A stretch of 64,000 nucleotides of DNA from Achatina immaculata (taxonomy: Eukaryota > Mollusca > Gastropoda > Stylommatophora > Achatinidae). The position numbers and the translations under genes are program-made. The stretch is from NCBI GenBank assembly GCA_009760885.1, contig CM019691.1, forward strand, positions 31,180,314-31,244,313, written 5' to 3'. Under the pieces are notes generated by a model. That model was not told where the DNA came from and ran no database searches. It worked only from the letters and a program-made list of their open reading frames with translations. Numbering within the stretch: position 1 is the stretch's first letter; every line of letters starts with the position of its first letter. Shown one piece after another: positions 1 through 9,922 of this stretch.

Positions 1-484
1 AGAGGAGCAGACAGAACCACAAAAATAAGATTTTTAAGGGCATGCATCTTTCCCATAGCAACATATGCCTGTGAGACCTGGACACTTAACAAAACAGCTG
101 AGAAACACATAAATGCCTTTGAATGTAAATGCTACAGAAGAGTTCTCCAAATATCGTGGACACAAAAAAGAACAAATATATCTATACTACAAGAGCTTAA
201 TATTGAAGAAGGCTGGCTAGTGAAGAGGATTAAAGAGAGAAAACTGAAATATTTTGGACACATTAAACGTCATGATAATTTAGAGAAGACCGTATTGGAA
301 GGATACATAATGGGAAAAAGAAAAAGAGGAAGACCAAGACGAAGATGGCTGCAAGACATCGTTGACGATCTGGAAATGGATGCAACAGCAGCAGGCCATC
401 TTGCTCACAACCGAAAGGCCTACAGGAGTGCTGTTTGGGAGGCAAAGTTCCGCAAGGGACATGCAAATGAATGAATGAATGAAT
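1..484 (+). mobile_element. LINE family B, 3' end (cut by window start)
   Basis: This is the 3' part of a non-LTR retrotransposon reverse transcriptase. Reading through from base 1, the frame gives the thumb region (CETWTLNKTAEKH, then ECKCYRR) followed by the conserved C-terminal block (YFGHIKRHDNLEKTVLEGY, then GKRKRGRPRRRW). It ends in FRKGHANE and a stop at 472-474. A GAAT tetranucleotide tail follows immediately (about 467-488), as at the other family B copies near 1371, 29220 and 40750. The frame from 220 to 474 has no internal stop, so the copy is fairly young. The 5' end lies outside the window, so total length and any endonuclease domain cannot be judged. Related proteins are usually annotated as endonuclease-reverse transcriptase in invertebrate genomes. 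I am not assigning a clade. Confidence 0.88.
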
Positions 485-648
485 GAATTCAGCTTATGAA
501 AACATGGGAACTGTTAGTGCTTTTTTTTGTTTTAAGTTTCCCCTGAAAGGTAAGAACCATATGAAAATAATGGACGCACATAAAAGGAACAAAAATCTGC
601 AGGAGATGGAACCTCTATATCATTTCATTAACTAGGTCCCTCAAATAC

Positions 649-680
<32 letters not shown>
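649..680. repeat. GAT trinucleotide microsatellite
   Basis: About ten uninterrupted GAT/ATG units follow the LINE B tail region. The rest of 490-1150 is AT-rich with no recognisable gene. Confidence 0.95.
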
Positions 681-681
<1 letters not shown>

Positions 682-1156
682 CCTTTTGCGTGACTTGATC
701 AAATAATTGTTATCATTAATGTTACATTAACATTATTTTTAATTAAAATTACCCATTCATTTTCACTTATAAATTATTTTAAACAATAACTTATTTCCAA
801 GACAATTTTTAGATAAATGGTTTTTTTTTAATCTAGATAATTCTAGATATATTTTGGGGCAATTCCAAATTTTTTTTTTGTAGAAAAAAAGCTGGCAAAC
901 ACTGCCTAGCAGATTCCAGGCTTGTTGAAGAGTGATAGGGTCTCTGGCGACCGCAGCAGCAACTCTGGGAGCTAATTATTTCGGTTAACCGTTCGTCGTA
1001 TTGTGAAACAAAACAAGTCTCGAGGACAGCCTCAGTCATTCTCGCTCGAGCTGCTGTTATCAAATAAATATTTACCATTCCATCGCTCCATCTTTCAACA
1101 GAAAAAAATACCATCCCCATTAGTCATTGCCATAAATATGTTCGACGCACCTCCTT

Positions 1157-1318
1157 TGTATTGTAACAGTTCTGCGTGTTGTATTAGTTCTATATAGTGT
1201 AAGAGTTTTATGTACTGTGACAGTTCTATGCATTGTGACAGTTCTATGTATTGTGACAGTTCTATGTATTGTGACAGTTCTGTGTATTGTGACAGTTCTG
1301 TGCATTGTGACAGTTCTG
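1157..1318. repeat. 18-bp minisatellite, 9 copies
   Basis: The unit is TGTATTGTGACAGTTCTA with one to four changes per copy. Because 18 is a multiple of 3, open frames run through it on both strands (a six-residue repeat such as YCDSSM on +). These frames are by-products of the period and have no gene context. Confidence 0.92.
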
Positions 1319-1370
1319 CTGTTAAAGTTCTTATGGTAGCATTTGACGCTGAACTCACTTTAGCAGGGAG

Positions 1371-2258
1371 CATTCATTCATTCATTTGCATGTCCTTGCG
1401 GAACTTTGCCTCCCAAACAGCACTCCTGTAGGCTTCTCAGTTGTGAGCAAGATGGCCTGCTGCTCATGCATCTATTTGCAGATCCTCAACGATGTCTTGC
1501 AACCATCTTCACCGTGGTCTTCCTCTCTTTCTTTTCCCTATTATGTACCCCTCCAAGACGGTCTTCTCTAGACTATCATGACGTTTAATGTGTCCAAAAT
1601 ATTTAAGTTTTCTCTCCCTAATCCTCTTCACTAGCCAGCCTTATTCAACATTAAGTTCTTGTAGTATAGATATATTTGTTCTTTTTTGTGTCCATGACAT
1701 TTGAAAAACTCTTCTGTAGCATTTACATTCAAAGGCCTTTATGTGTTTCTCAGCTGTTTTGTTAAGTGTCCAGGTCTCACAGACATATGTTGCTATGGGA
1801 AAGATGCATGCCCTTAAGAATATTATTTTTATGGTTCTGTCTGCTCCTCTCCACAGATTCTTTAGTTGTTTTACTTTCTGAAGAGCGATAGATGTCCTCC
1901 TTTTAATTTCCCCCATTGCATCTCCATTACTAGTTAGTAGTGATCCAAGATATTCAAAACTCTCCACTTCTTCCAGTTTTTCCTCATTGATACATGTTTC
2001 AGCTGCTTTGTTTGTTTTGTCAGTTGTCATCAATTTAGTTTTCTTTGCATTAAGATAGAGATTTTGCTCTTCGCTGTTCTTACGGATTGACATAATTAGT
2101 TTTTCCATTCCTTTTTGTGTTGTGGACAGTAATACTGTGTCATCAGCATATCTAATCTCTGGCATTTCATAACCTCCAATTGTTAAGGCATCGTAATATT
2201 CTTTGTCTACATCTTCTCTAACATTCTTATTAAATTTTCAATATTTTCAGCTAGAAGC
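1371..2258 (-). mobile_element. LINE family B, 5'-truncated, minus strand
   Basis: This second copy is inverted relative to the one at base 1. Read on the minus strand it begins in the RT palm (PEIRYADDTVLLS near 2165, the YADD catalytic box), continues through KKTKLMTTDKT and the thumb (YVCETWTLNKTAEKH), then the YFGHIKRH block, and ends in the CATT/GAAT tail at 1371-1386. The frame is open from 2165 to 1641. A GAA-to-TAA change then stops it at the position equivalent to NIEEGW, and more stops follow (for example in GRPRRRW), so the protein is dead. Homology to the copy at 54.9 kb runs to about 2255, which marks the 5' truncation point. The polymerase core upstream of YADD is missing. Confidence 0.9.
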
Positions 2259-2322
2259 AGAAATTTAAATATAACGATAAAAGGATTGATATATTTTCTT
2301 CATGTATTCATTACTTAGCCTG

Positions 2323-2873
2323 TATAGCAGTATTCGTGTAACAATGATAGTAAGGACATTATTATAGGTTTTTCCTTTTCAGTTTTCTCCTGTTGAGATC
2401 TTTCGAGAAGGTCACGTGGGCTGCAAAACCCGTGACAGGAAATTGTAGGGGCAATGCTGAGTCCATGGAGTTTTAGTCTTGGTTTGAACGTGTAACTGTG
2501 TGGACGTGTTTTGTCGAGCTGTGTGATGTCTTCGTGGAACAGATGAACATTTTAGTTGTACGTATGAATGGACTAGCCACATGGCAGGGATAACCAGCCG
2601 GCAGTCGAATTTAATGTTATTTTCATCAGCATTATCATCATTCCATCAATAAATGTTCCAAGCCACCGTTACCCAAGATTTACTTGAGTATCTGTACCAG
2701 TTGTCGTCAACGTGAGGTTTTGAACGAGCCTGGGTGAGAAGTATGTCTGGAACAGTGTGTAACTAATCCAGCAGGTGAGAGTGATAGCTGGAATTATGTG
2801 TGTAACTAGTCCAGTAACCTCAACTCTCGAAGAGCAAGATGGAAGTCGACCCTGTTATTTACGTGCGTAACGT
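2323..2873 (+). repeat. Dispersed repeat R2, copy A
   Basis: This block matches 27660-28213 along its whole ~550-bp length with scattered mismatches and small indels. Shared landmarks include the E-box-like stretch GGTCACGTGGGCTGC, the run CAAAACCCGTGACAGG and the end near GCGTAACGTGA. No tRNA-like boxes, terminal inverted repeats or coding potential were seen. A LINE fragment lies close by in both cases (LINE B upstream here, LINE A downstream after about 120 bp). It could be a SINE-like element, a LINE 3' UTR or part of a DNA transposon. Strand is arbitrary. Confidence 0.75.
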
Positions 2874-2992
2874 GAATCAGCACAACTCTTGTCGACACAG
2901 CCCAGCTAACGAGTGTCATATACACAGCAAAGTCTGTGTCACCAAAAGATTACCCTGTTATTTCAAGATGCACCACGGCAAAATCCTATTAT

Positions 2993-3159
2993 ACCTGTCT
3001 TATGTTTGATCAGAAAAAGGAGATGGACATATGTCGGTCATGTGATGAAAATAAACAATCAGAGAATCCCAAAACAAGCTATCAAGTGCAACACAACAGG
3101 CCGAAGAAAAAGAGGTCGACCACGTGAAACTCTAAAGAGGACAGTATTAATAGAGGCTA
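2993..3159 (+). mobile_element. LINE family A, C-terminal part, left half of a split copy
   Basis: The translation gives LIRKRRWTYVGHVMKINNQ, IPKQAIKCNTTGRRKRGRP and RETLKRT, the C-terminal block shared with the copies at 20.6 and 27.5 kb. It is interrupted at 3159-3170 by the LINE C insertion and resumes at 3504. Confidence 0.88.
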
Positions 3160-3452
3160 GTTTAGTAGGCAGAAATGCAGATGAAGCCACTGACAACAAT
3201 TATTGAGGAAAGACGCTGGCGATGGTTGGGACATGTGCTCCGAATGACTGACAACTCACTACCAAAAATAGCACTAAGATGGACACCACAGGGGAACATA
3301 AGTAAGGGTAGACCAAAAGAGACATGGAGAAGAACAACAGAAAGGATGCTGAGAAATAGAGGGCTCACCTGGGCAAGAGCAGAAAAAAAGGCGAAGGACA
3401 GGCATTTGTGGAAAACCCTTGCAGAAGCCCCATGTGCCCTGGGCACTTAAGG

Positions 3453-3492
<40 letters not shown>

Positions 3493-3503
3493 GTTTAGTA
3501 GGC
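3159..3503 (+). mobile_element. LINE family C 3' fragment nested in LINE A, with 12-bp target duplication
   Basis: The inserted body (3171-3491) encodes the last ~90 residues of another LINE (EERRWRWLGHVLRM, then GRPKETWRRT, then LTWARAEKKAKDRHLW), ends in PCALGT and a stop at 3448-3450, and is followed by a GA-dinucleotide tail (3455-3490). The 12-mer AGTTTAGTAGGC occurs exactly at 3159-3170 and again at 3492-3503. That is the target-site duplication expected of target-primed reverse transcription. The reading frame from 3175 is intact, so this insertion is younger than the LINE A copy it split. Confidence 0.93.
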
Positions 3504-3588
3504 ATAAAATCCCTTGACTAGGTTGAAAAACTCGCCGAAAACAGGATAACTTGGCGAACTACCATGCGAGCCTTATGTGACTTTTAAC
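3504..3588 (+). mobile_element. LINE family A, right half of the split copy
   Basis: It continues the split LINE A: KSLD, a stop, then VEKLAENRITWRTTMRALC in the same order as the reverse complement of 20488-20590. Removing 3171-3503 restores alignment to that copy. Confidence 0.85.
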
Positions 3589-3716
3589 ACAATGATGTAA
3601 GATGTATTACTTAACTTCCCGAGTTTTCACCTATTTCCAGTTAGCACACGGGTCGGAGACTCTACACTTTTAGTGAGAATAAAGACTCAAAGAATCTTGT
3701 GAGTAGCTTTGGCATC

Positions 3717-3946
3717 AACACCACTCGTGTAGCCACACCAACACCACTCGTGTACCCACACCAACACCACTCATGTAGCCACACCAACACCACTCATGTA
3801 GCCACACCAACACCACTCGTGTAGCCACACCAAGGCCACTCGTGTAGCCACACCAACACCACTCATGTAGCTACACCAACACCACTCATGTAGCCATACC
3901 AAAACCACTCATGTAGCCACGCCAACACCACTCATGTAGCCACAGA
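3717..3946. repeat. 23-bp minisatellite, 10 copies
   Basis: The unit is centred on CACTCATGTAGCCACACCAA. The period is exactly 23 bp for ten units with few substitutions, mainly CGTG against CATG. Confidence 0.95.
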
Positions 3947-4149
3947 ATCAAAGGGGGTGGGGCGAAGAAAGAGACATAACTGGTACTGAAAATAATGAAC
4001 CCTTTCACAGGTTATAAAGAAGGCTGAGTGGAACCGAAAAGAGCTTGAGAATTCAGACAAACTGAAGCCACAGTTCTTCCTCAAAGGATCATAGAGGAAA
4101 TAAGGACATGATCGTCTATCCACATGTTAATTATCTTTATGGATCGTAT

Positions 4150-4492
4150 TCTTATTCTTCTCCTTCTTCTGTTTTCCTGCAACTGCGAGCGGGTGTTCTT
4201 CGCAGCCAATGCGGTGAAGACGATGCACAGGATCATTTTAGAATGGAGAAGGTTTACGACGCAATTTTTTTTTCAGATCCTGAGTGAGGCTAGAAAAGCA
4301 GGAGATGTGCAAAGCTTATTTAGCAGACTCCATGGCCATGTAAGGCGATCCTTACCCCGTTAGCCAGGCTAGGCCTGTTACTCGGGGTATCAACAACGGA
4401 GAGGTGATCAAGGGAGCTCGGTTCACCAATCTTGAAGCTAGCGTGGCAGCTAAATGTCACCGACTGCCAAGTCGGACAGCGTCTTAGCCTCC
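4150..4492 (-). repeat. Dispersed repeat S1, copy 1 (retroelement-like)
   Basis: This block aligns with 18628-18941, 24385-24724 and 39355-39705. Shared landmarks on the + strand are GAGCTGG or GAGCGGG near the left end, TTTAGCAGACTCCA in the middle, CAACGGAGAG, and GACAGCGTCTT at the right end. Each copy starts directly after a pyrimidine-rich simple repeat (here 4150-4176). On the opposite strand that reads as a purine-rich 3' tail, so I infer the element lies on the minus strand. No coding frame is conserved between copies. Confidence 0.78.
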
Positions 4493-5883
4493 ATCATCAC
4501 CATCAACAACAGCAAAGTCATGATCACCGTATTTCAGAGTCTGTGACTGTAGGTAAGGCGATGACGTACTTCTATATAGCACGGACTCTGGTTACCCTAG
4601 TCACATATGATGCCTTCGACTCATGTGTTTTGTCAAACGATATAGATATTTCTTCTTTCAAAGTCTTACTTTCTATGTTATTTGGCCCCTATATAAACTG
4701 GACAAAAGTAGATTTCAACTGTTGAATGTAGTTTATTACTGTCTCAGCCCAGCATGCCTTGAGGTGGTTCGAAATTTAAAAAAAAAAGAAGCATACATTT
4801 CTATTGACCCATTCTATCGGCGATTCTCTGCTTTTCTCCCTATGCACAACTTCACTTTATTAAACTCTATTAATTCACTATATGTCTGGAAAAGATGGAA
4901 TAGAAAATCTACTCAAAAGTACCGCAAACCTCAGATATTTTCCGCATGCAAATCGATATCTTGAAAGTCGCGAGAAACCTATTCCACCGATACTAAGCAA
5001 TCTCAACAATTATGTCACTTGAATACCACCAAAAATTAACAGAATTCTCAAATACGACATTCCCTCAACCGTACTGTTGTATGAATGCAAGAAAAATGGC
5101 TCTTTGAAAAGGTTCTGCAAATAACCAAAGCAGAACTCTTCATGCCAGCATCAGCGAGTAATTTGTACAACTCTACAGCAGAGATAACGTCTTTGTCTGA
5201 TTCCAAAGAGAATTCAAAGGCGCAACTTGATCCTTGGCTCTGGCGTGTTATTATGAAGACTCCCGCTGCGGGAGACAAACCAGCAGTTTTTCAGCCAATT
5301 AGGCCAACAAGCACCGTACTAAAGGATTTAACGGAACGAAAAAAAAAATTGCTTTCATTTGAAACTCACCAATTTCCCCTCGCCTGGCTCCTAGACCCCC
5401 GGGTGCCATGAAACTATCTTCCCACCAATTTTGCCGATCAAAAACCTCCTTTATTCTCCGATTGAATATGGCCCGAAATTAATTTGCCGCTAGATTTGAA
5501 GCATGATCGTTAATGATAGGGATTTTGTACACGAAGCCTAGCCCGAGAGCACATAACGACGGCATCGTGCCAGCCCGGATCCTGCAGCAGTGGCCACTAC
5601 CATCGGTTCTGTCTACCCTCGGGTACAAGGCTATTGTTCTGAAGTTGACCATCATCTTGATACATCCGTTTGGTCCTCAGTTTTGTCAAGAGTTCTTAAT
5701 CATAACCCAAGGCAAGTTGCCTGGCAAGCTAACGCAGAGTATTAACGAAGTGATGGGCTATGTACAAATTGTAGACGCGTATGCAAACCGCCAAGGAAGT
5801 TAATACAGTCAGTGTGTTTCATAAAAAAAGTGTAACTTCCAGTGCCGTTATGTTAATTTAATTTTATGGCTTCGTGCCTTCTG
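4493..5883. other. Unassigned DNA with two unrecognised frames
   Basis: A short CAT/CAA-rich stretch at 4486-4510 follows S1. Open frames at 5085-5411 (108 codons, +) and 5513-5803 (96 codons, +) match no family I recognise, overlap other open frames on the opposite strand, and lack signal or domain features. I see no convincing gene here. Confidence 0.5.
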
Positions 5884-5887
5884 AATT

Positions 5888-5942
5888 ATTATTGTTGTTG
5901 TTGTTGTTGCTATTATTGTTGTTGTTGCTGTTGTTGTTGTTA
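5888..5942. repeat. TTG trinucleotide microsatellite
   Basis: TTG/TTGC units with a few interruptions are followed by a short T tract. Confidence 0.93.
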
Positions 5943-6048
5943 CATTCTTTTTTTTATATGAACATGTGAAAAATTACCTCTGGAATGCTAACACTGCGTT
6001 TCCTATCGCACTATGTTTCCGTTTCCTTTTTCATTCCAACAAGAAAAA

Positions 6049-6224
6049 GAATGAATATAATTAGTTCCATGATAGGTGCTTGGACCTTCTAACCAGAGCA
6101 AGAATGAATATAATTAGTTCCATGATATGTGCTAGAACCTTCTAACAAGAGAAAGAATGAATATAATTAGTTCCATGATAGGTGCTAGAACCTTCTAACA
6201 AGAGAAAGAAAGAATATAATTAGT
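6049..6224. repeat. 53-bp tandem array, left part
   Basis: Three and a third units of exactly 53 bp are each marked by ATATAATTAGTTCCATGATA and AGAACCTTCTAACAAGAG. The array is interrupted at 6225 by the rDNA-derived insertion, and its sequence resumes at 7566. Confidence 0.9.
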
Positions 6225-7565
6225 GTCACATGCGCAGAACTGAGCATTGCGGGCTGATGTTGCGCAGGCCGACCGTTATTTTGGCGAAAAAGTGCTGTCG
6301 AGTTCCGTGCGTGGGGAGAAAGGTCTTCGCTCCCTTCCCGGACGGCGGGGGTTACGGTGTTTTGATGCAGAAGCCAGTGGTTTGTCCGTCGAGCAAAGCC
6401 TATAAACGGCTAGCCAGCCAGGTTCGTGCTAACTCGTCGGTGGTGTACTACGGTGTTGTCGACCGATGGTCTCGAAATTGACCCATCTCTCCCAAAGAGT
6501 ATAGGGTCTGCAGTATGTAATGTGCTTTGGTTGTCGGAGCCGCTCTTTCTTCTCGTTCGTTAGAGCAGAGAGAGAGCCGGCCGCCGCCGTTGCCGGTGGT
6601 TATAGGAAATGAAAAGCCGCCGGGATTGAAAGGGATCCGCTCTGAGCAGAGCGCTGTCTCCCTTGACCTGAGTCGGTCAGTCGGCAGATATCCGACTAAG
6701 CTTCGGTGAAGAAAGCTATCTGTTTATTATGCCAGTAGTCATATGCTTATCTCAAAGATTACACCATGTATGTCTAAGTTCACATTGTCTCACGGTGAAA
6801 CTGCGAATGGCTCATTAAATCAGTCGAGGTTTCTTAGATGACACGATCCTACTTGAATAACTGTGGCAATTCTAGAGCTAATACATGCTTACCAAGCTCG
6901 GACCCTCGTGGAAAGAGCGCTTTTATTAGTTCAAAATGCGCTGTTGGCGAGATTCTTCGGCTGCAGTGCATAGGCCGAAACTCCTCCCGGCCAATGAACA
7001 AAAATGCGATTAGGGTTGCTGCGCGGCGGTGATGAAAAGGTGATGGAAAGACTTAAGTGAAGTTAAATCGGTATGGCCAGTAGTCTACCGGTGAGGGTTA
7101 CCCATATCATGGCACCTCTGCTCTAGAACAGAGCCAGAACTGGGATAATATGCCTAAGCCGGCTTAACCCCGGGGGTGAGACTCACTAGTGGCGAGGATT
7201 CGTCCTCCTCAGCAGGGGCTTCGTTCTGGTCATCGCCAGGAAGGGTGGCGGCCACGACCACAGAACGCTGAGCCGGAGACACTGGACCAGTGCAGTCTAG
7301 ATAGACAACCTCCTTTCACCCGTCTGGGATATATTCATATCCTAACCACGTCAAGGTTTTCCGGTGAGCAAAGTCAAACTCGAGGCTGAACTTGTGCAAC
7401 GAAAACCAGTGTCACGCAATGCCACTTCTGTGACCCACCGAGAATATAGGCCCAAGCCCCACGATGCTCTGAGCCTCCATCCTAAATGAGACTTTCTCGA
7501 GGATCACAGGAGTAAATTCAGTAGGATCACGGAGCGATCTTGATGGTAGAAGAGTATGAAGAAGA
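6225..7565 (+). mobile_element. rDNA-derived insertion (ETS-like + 18S 5' end + unknown 3' part)
   Basis: A 1,341-bp GC-richer block interrupts the 53-bp array. It has three parts: about 490 bp of G/C-rich non-coding DNA that ends exactly where 18S begins (position suggests 5' external transcribed spacer), 18S-like sequence at 6717-6937, and about 600 bp I cannot identify, ending in a GAA-rich stretch. The sequence AGAATATAATTAGT at 6211-6224 recurs as AGAATATAGTTAGT at 7566-7579 (one mismatch in 14). This suggests a target-site duplication, although the host array itself repeats that motif. Retroposition of a pre-rRNA or a chimeric transcript would explain the layout. Confidence 0.65.
6717..6937 (+). 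pseudogene. 18S rRNA 5' fragment (pseudogene)
   Basis: The 5' end of eukaryotic 18S rRNA is clear. It shows GCCAGTAGTCATATGCTT, TGTCTAAGTTCACA, CTGCGAATGGCTCATTAAAT, GATGACACGATCCTACTTGA, AATTCTAGAGCTAATACATG and GAAAGAGCGCTTTTATTAG. Homology ends at about 6937, just after GTTCAAAA, so only about 12% of the usual ~1.8 kb is present. The first ~20 nt are decayed, and there are substitutions at normally invariant sites (for example ACACCATGTATG where AAGCCATGCATG is expected). It cannot make a functional rRNA. Confidence 0.92.
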
Positions 7566-7605
7566 AGAATATAGTTAGTTCCATGATAGGCCCTAGAACC
7601 CGAAA
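7566..7605. repeat. 53-bp tandem array, remnant right of the rDNA insertion
   Basis: AATATAGTTAGTTCCATGAT and then CCTAGAACCC continue the array after the insertion. Confidence 0.8.
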
Positions 7606-8754
7606 ATTTTTTTGATGTGTTTTGCCACAGAGAAATATAAGAAAACATTTATATTTATATTGTATATATTATATTTGTATATTTTATGCAGCCATGGTTT
7701 TCTTCATTTTTTTTCCATCGAGCCATCAGAGGAAGAATACATTTCAGTTGCCGACGTTTTTGTCTCACAATATTGCATTCAGTGAATATATCTGTGTGTA
7801 TAATGAAAAGCATTATACACACGGGTATAAATTATTCACCTGTTAAAAAGCTTGGCCTACCTGCTCCCTTTTGGTGTAACACGCTGCCAGTTTCATGAAA
7901 CTATTTTAACCAAAGCCTCAGCAATTGTTCATTACGCGGATCCTTATTGAATTCTCTCCTATAAAAACGATTAACAATTACATGATATTTTATTTCCAGT
8001 AACCAGAAGACGCAAGTTGCCTTTTCTTGCATAATAGCTATTTTTTACTGTTTTGTCGCAATGTGAGATGGTGTGAAGTGCTGCCAACGTCAAGGAAAAA
8101 TATTCGGATGTTGATGTTACTACAAAGTAACTCCGTTACACTTGATTGCATTTTTTAAAAGAGCGACAGTTATAAGGTCAATAATTTATGGACATCCCGT
8201 ATTTTTCCTCAATTTTTCCGTACTTATAAAAAAAAAAAAGAATGAATTTCAAGTTTTCCTGCTATGTTACAATTCTTCATTCCTTCACATTCTCTAAATA
8301 AGGAAGAATTTGTCAACACTGTTAATATCTTGCATCCTCTCTGTGTATAATATTATCATGAAGAATTTGACAACAGAAAACAACAAGTCGAAAATGAGTT
8401 ACGTGGCAAAAGGAAGACACTGCAATTCGCTGAGACTCATTTTCGCCCGCGTCGTCAAGAGAGCTAGTCGCAACTGACTCGAAGCGCGCATTCATCGATT
8501 TACGCATAAAATTAAATTATTTTTGTTTCCCCGCTTTTCCCTTTCTTCTTCCCAGTTTTAATTACTATTGTCCTAGCTTGTGTGGATCACCTCAAACAAA
8601 ATCGACAAAGTTGTGCTGCTCTGTTGTGCAACTTCCGCTATGGGTGTGTTGACCTTCGCACCACTGTAAAGCAGAGAGGTCCAAAGCTGTACACCTGTTT
8701 TCTCGCTTTAATTCCAGCTGACAGATTTACTGTTTGCGTGTTTTACAATACTAT
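7606..8754. other. AT-rich DNA without recognisable genes
   Basis: I see only short shadow frames, A/T runs (8229-8241) and no repeat family shared with the rest of the window. Confidence 0.5.
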
Positions 8755-9655
8755 ATCAGACAGAATTGATATGTATGAGAATGTTTTATAACATTACTTG
8801 TTATAGAATTTCTATTTGTATGTTTTCCAGCAGTACATCTGACAGAATTTATGTATGAGAGTTTTCTAATTTTACATCTAACAGAACCGCTGAGATGAGA
8901 GTTTTTTTTTGTTTTGTTTTTGTGGGGTTCAGAGGGGCTTAAAGAATTGCTGTTTTGAACGTTTGCCGACAGTACAACTTATAAATTTGCTGTTTGAACT
9001 TTTGCCGACAGTACAACTTATAAATTTGCTGTTTGAACTTTTGCCGACAGTACAACTTATAAATTTGCTGTTTGAACTTTTGCCGACAGTACAACTTATA
9101 AATTTGCTGTTTGAACTTTTGCTGACAGTACAACTTATAGAATTGCTGTTTGAACTTTTGCTGACAGTACAACTTATAAATTTGCTGTTTGAACTTTTGC
9201 CGACAGTACAACTTATAGAATTGCTGTTTGAATGCTTGCCGACAGTACAACTTATGGAATTGTTGTTTAAATGCTTGCCGACAGTACAATTTATAGAATT
9301 GCTGTTTCAGTGTTTGCCGACAGTACAACTTATAGAATTGCTATTTGAGTAGTCAACAACAGTACAACACAGAAGTGCTGTTTGGATATTCACCAACAGT
9401 ACAACTTCTAGATTTATTATTTGAATATTTGTCAACTGTACAACATATAGAACTGCTTTCTGAGTATTGACCAACAGTAGAACATTTAGAATTGCTGTTT
9501 GAATATTCACCAACAGTACAACATACAGAATTGATATTTGAGTATCATCAATAGTACAACATATGGAATAACTGTTTGAGCATTCACCAACAGTATAACT
9601 TATAAAATTGCTATTTAAGTATTTAACAACTGTACAACATATAAATTTGTTATGA
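8755..9655. repeat. 39-bp minisatellite, about 18 copies plus degenerate flank
   Basis: The core unit runs GACAGTACAACTTATAAATT then TGCTGTTTGAACTTTTGCC. Units from 8960 to 9230 are nearly identical, and those after 9350 are progressively diverged. Older, looser relatives lie at 8755-8905 (CAGTACATCTGACAGAATT). Because 39 is 13 codons, long frames stay open on both strands: 8909-9352 on + reads PTVQLINLLFELL repeated, and 8939-9328 and 9307-9702 are open on minus. I regard these frames as consequences of the period, not as a gene. Confidence 0.93.
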
Positions 9656-9753
9656 TGGTACTCGCTGACAATAATTAAGCCTACACCACAGCTGTCAGAC
9701 ATTTTAAAGCGATGAAGTGCACAGATTGTTAAAAAAAATATGGCGGATAGATG

Positions 9754-9922
9754 TTAACTTTTTAAAAAGTAAAGTCTAAATGAAATGAAAAGCAGCACAT
9801 TTCTGACCTAACTCATATATTTAATTATAGAGTAACTTCTTTCCAGTTTCTTTCTACCAAAATCTGTCATCAAACTTTGTTCTGGCAGAGCATGGAAATG
9901 TATTCAAGAGTGAAAAAGTTAA
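9754..9922. mobile_element. TTAA-flanked MITE (piggyBac-like), copy 1
   Basis: The 169-bp block begins TTAACTTTTT and ends AAAAAGTTAA, a perfect 10-bp terminal inverted repeat that includes the TTAA target. Its right ~90 bp match 32905-32993, sharing TTTCTTTCTRYCAAAATYT and GAGCATGGAA. TTAA-duplicating ends with internal T/C runs are typical of non-autonomous piggyBac derivatives. No coding capacity. Confidence 0.65.

Noticed and set aside
6230..7389. Four short + strand frames across the rDNA-like block
   Set aside because: They lie in rRNA and spacer-like DNA, where open frames occur by chance because of high GC content.
8909..9352. 147-codon frame with a 13-residue leucine-rich repeat
   Set aside because: It follows from the 39-bp minisatellite period. 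The opposite strand is equally open and the frame ends when the array decays.
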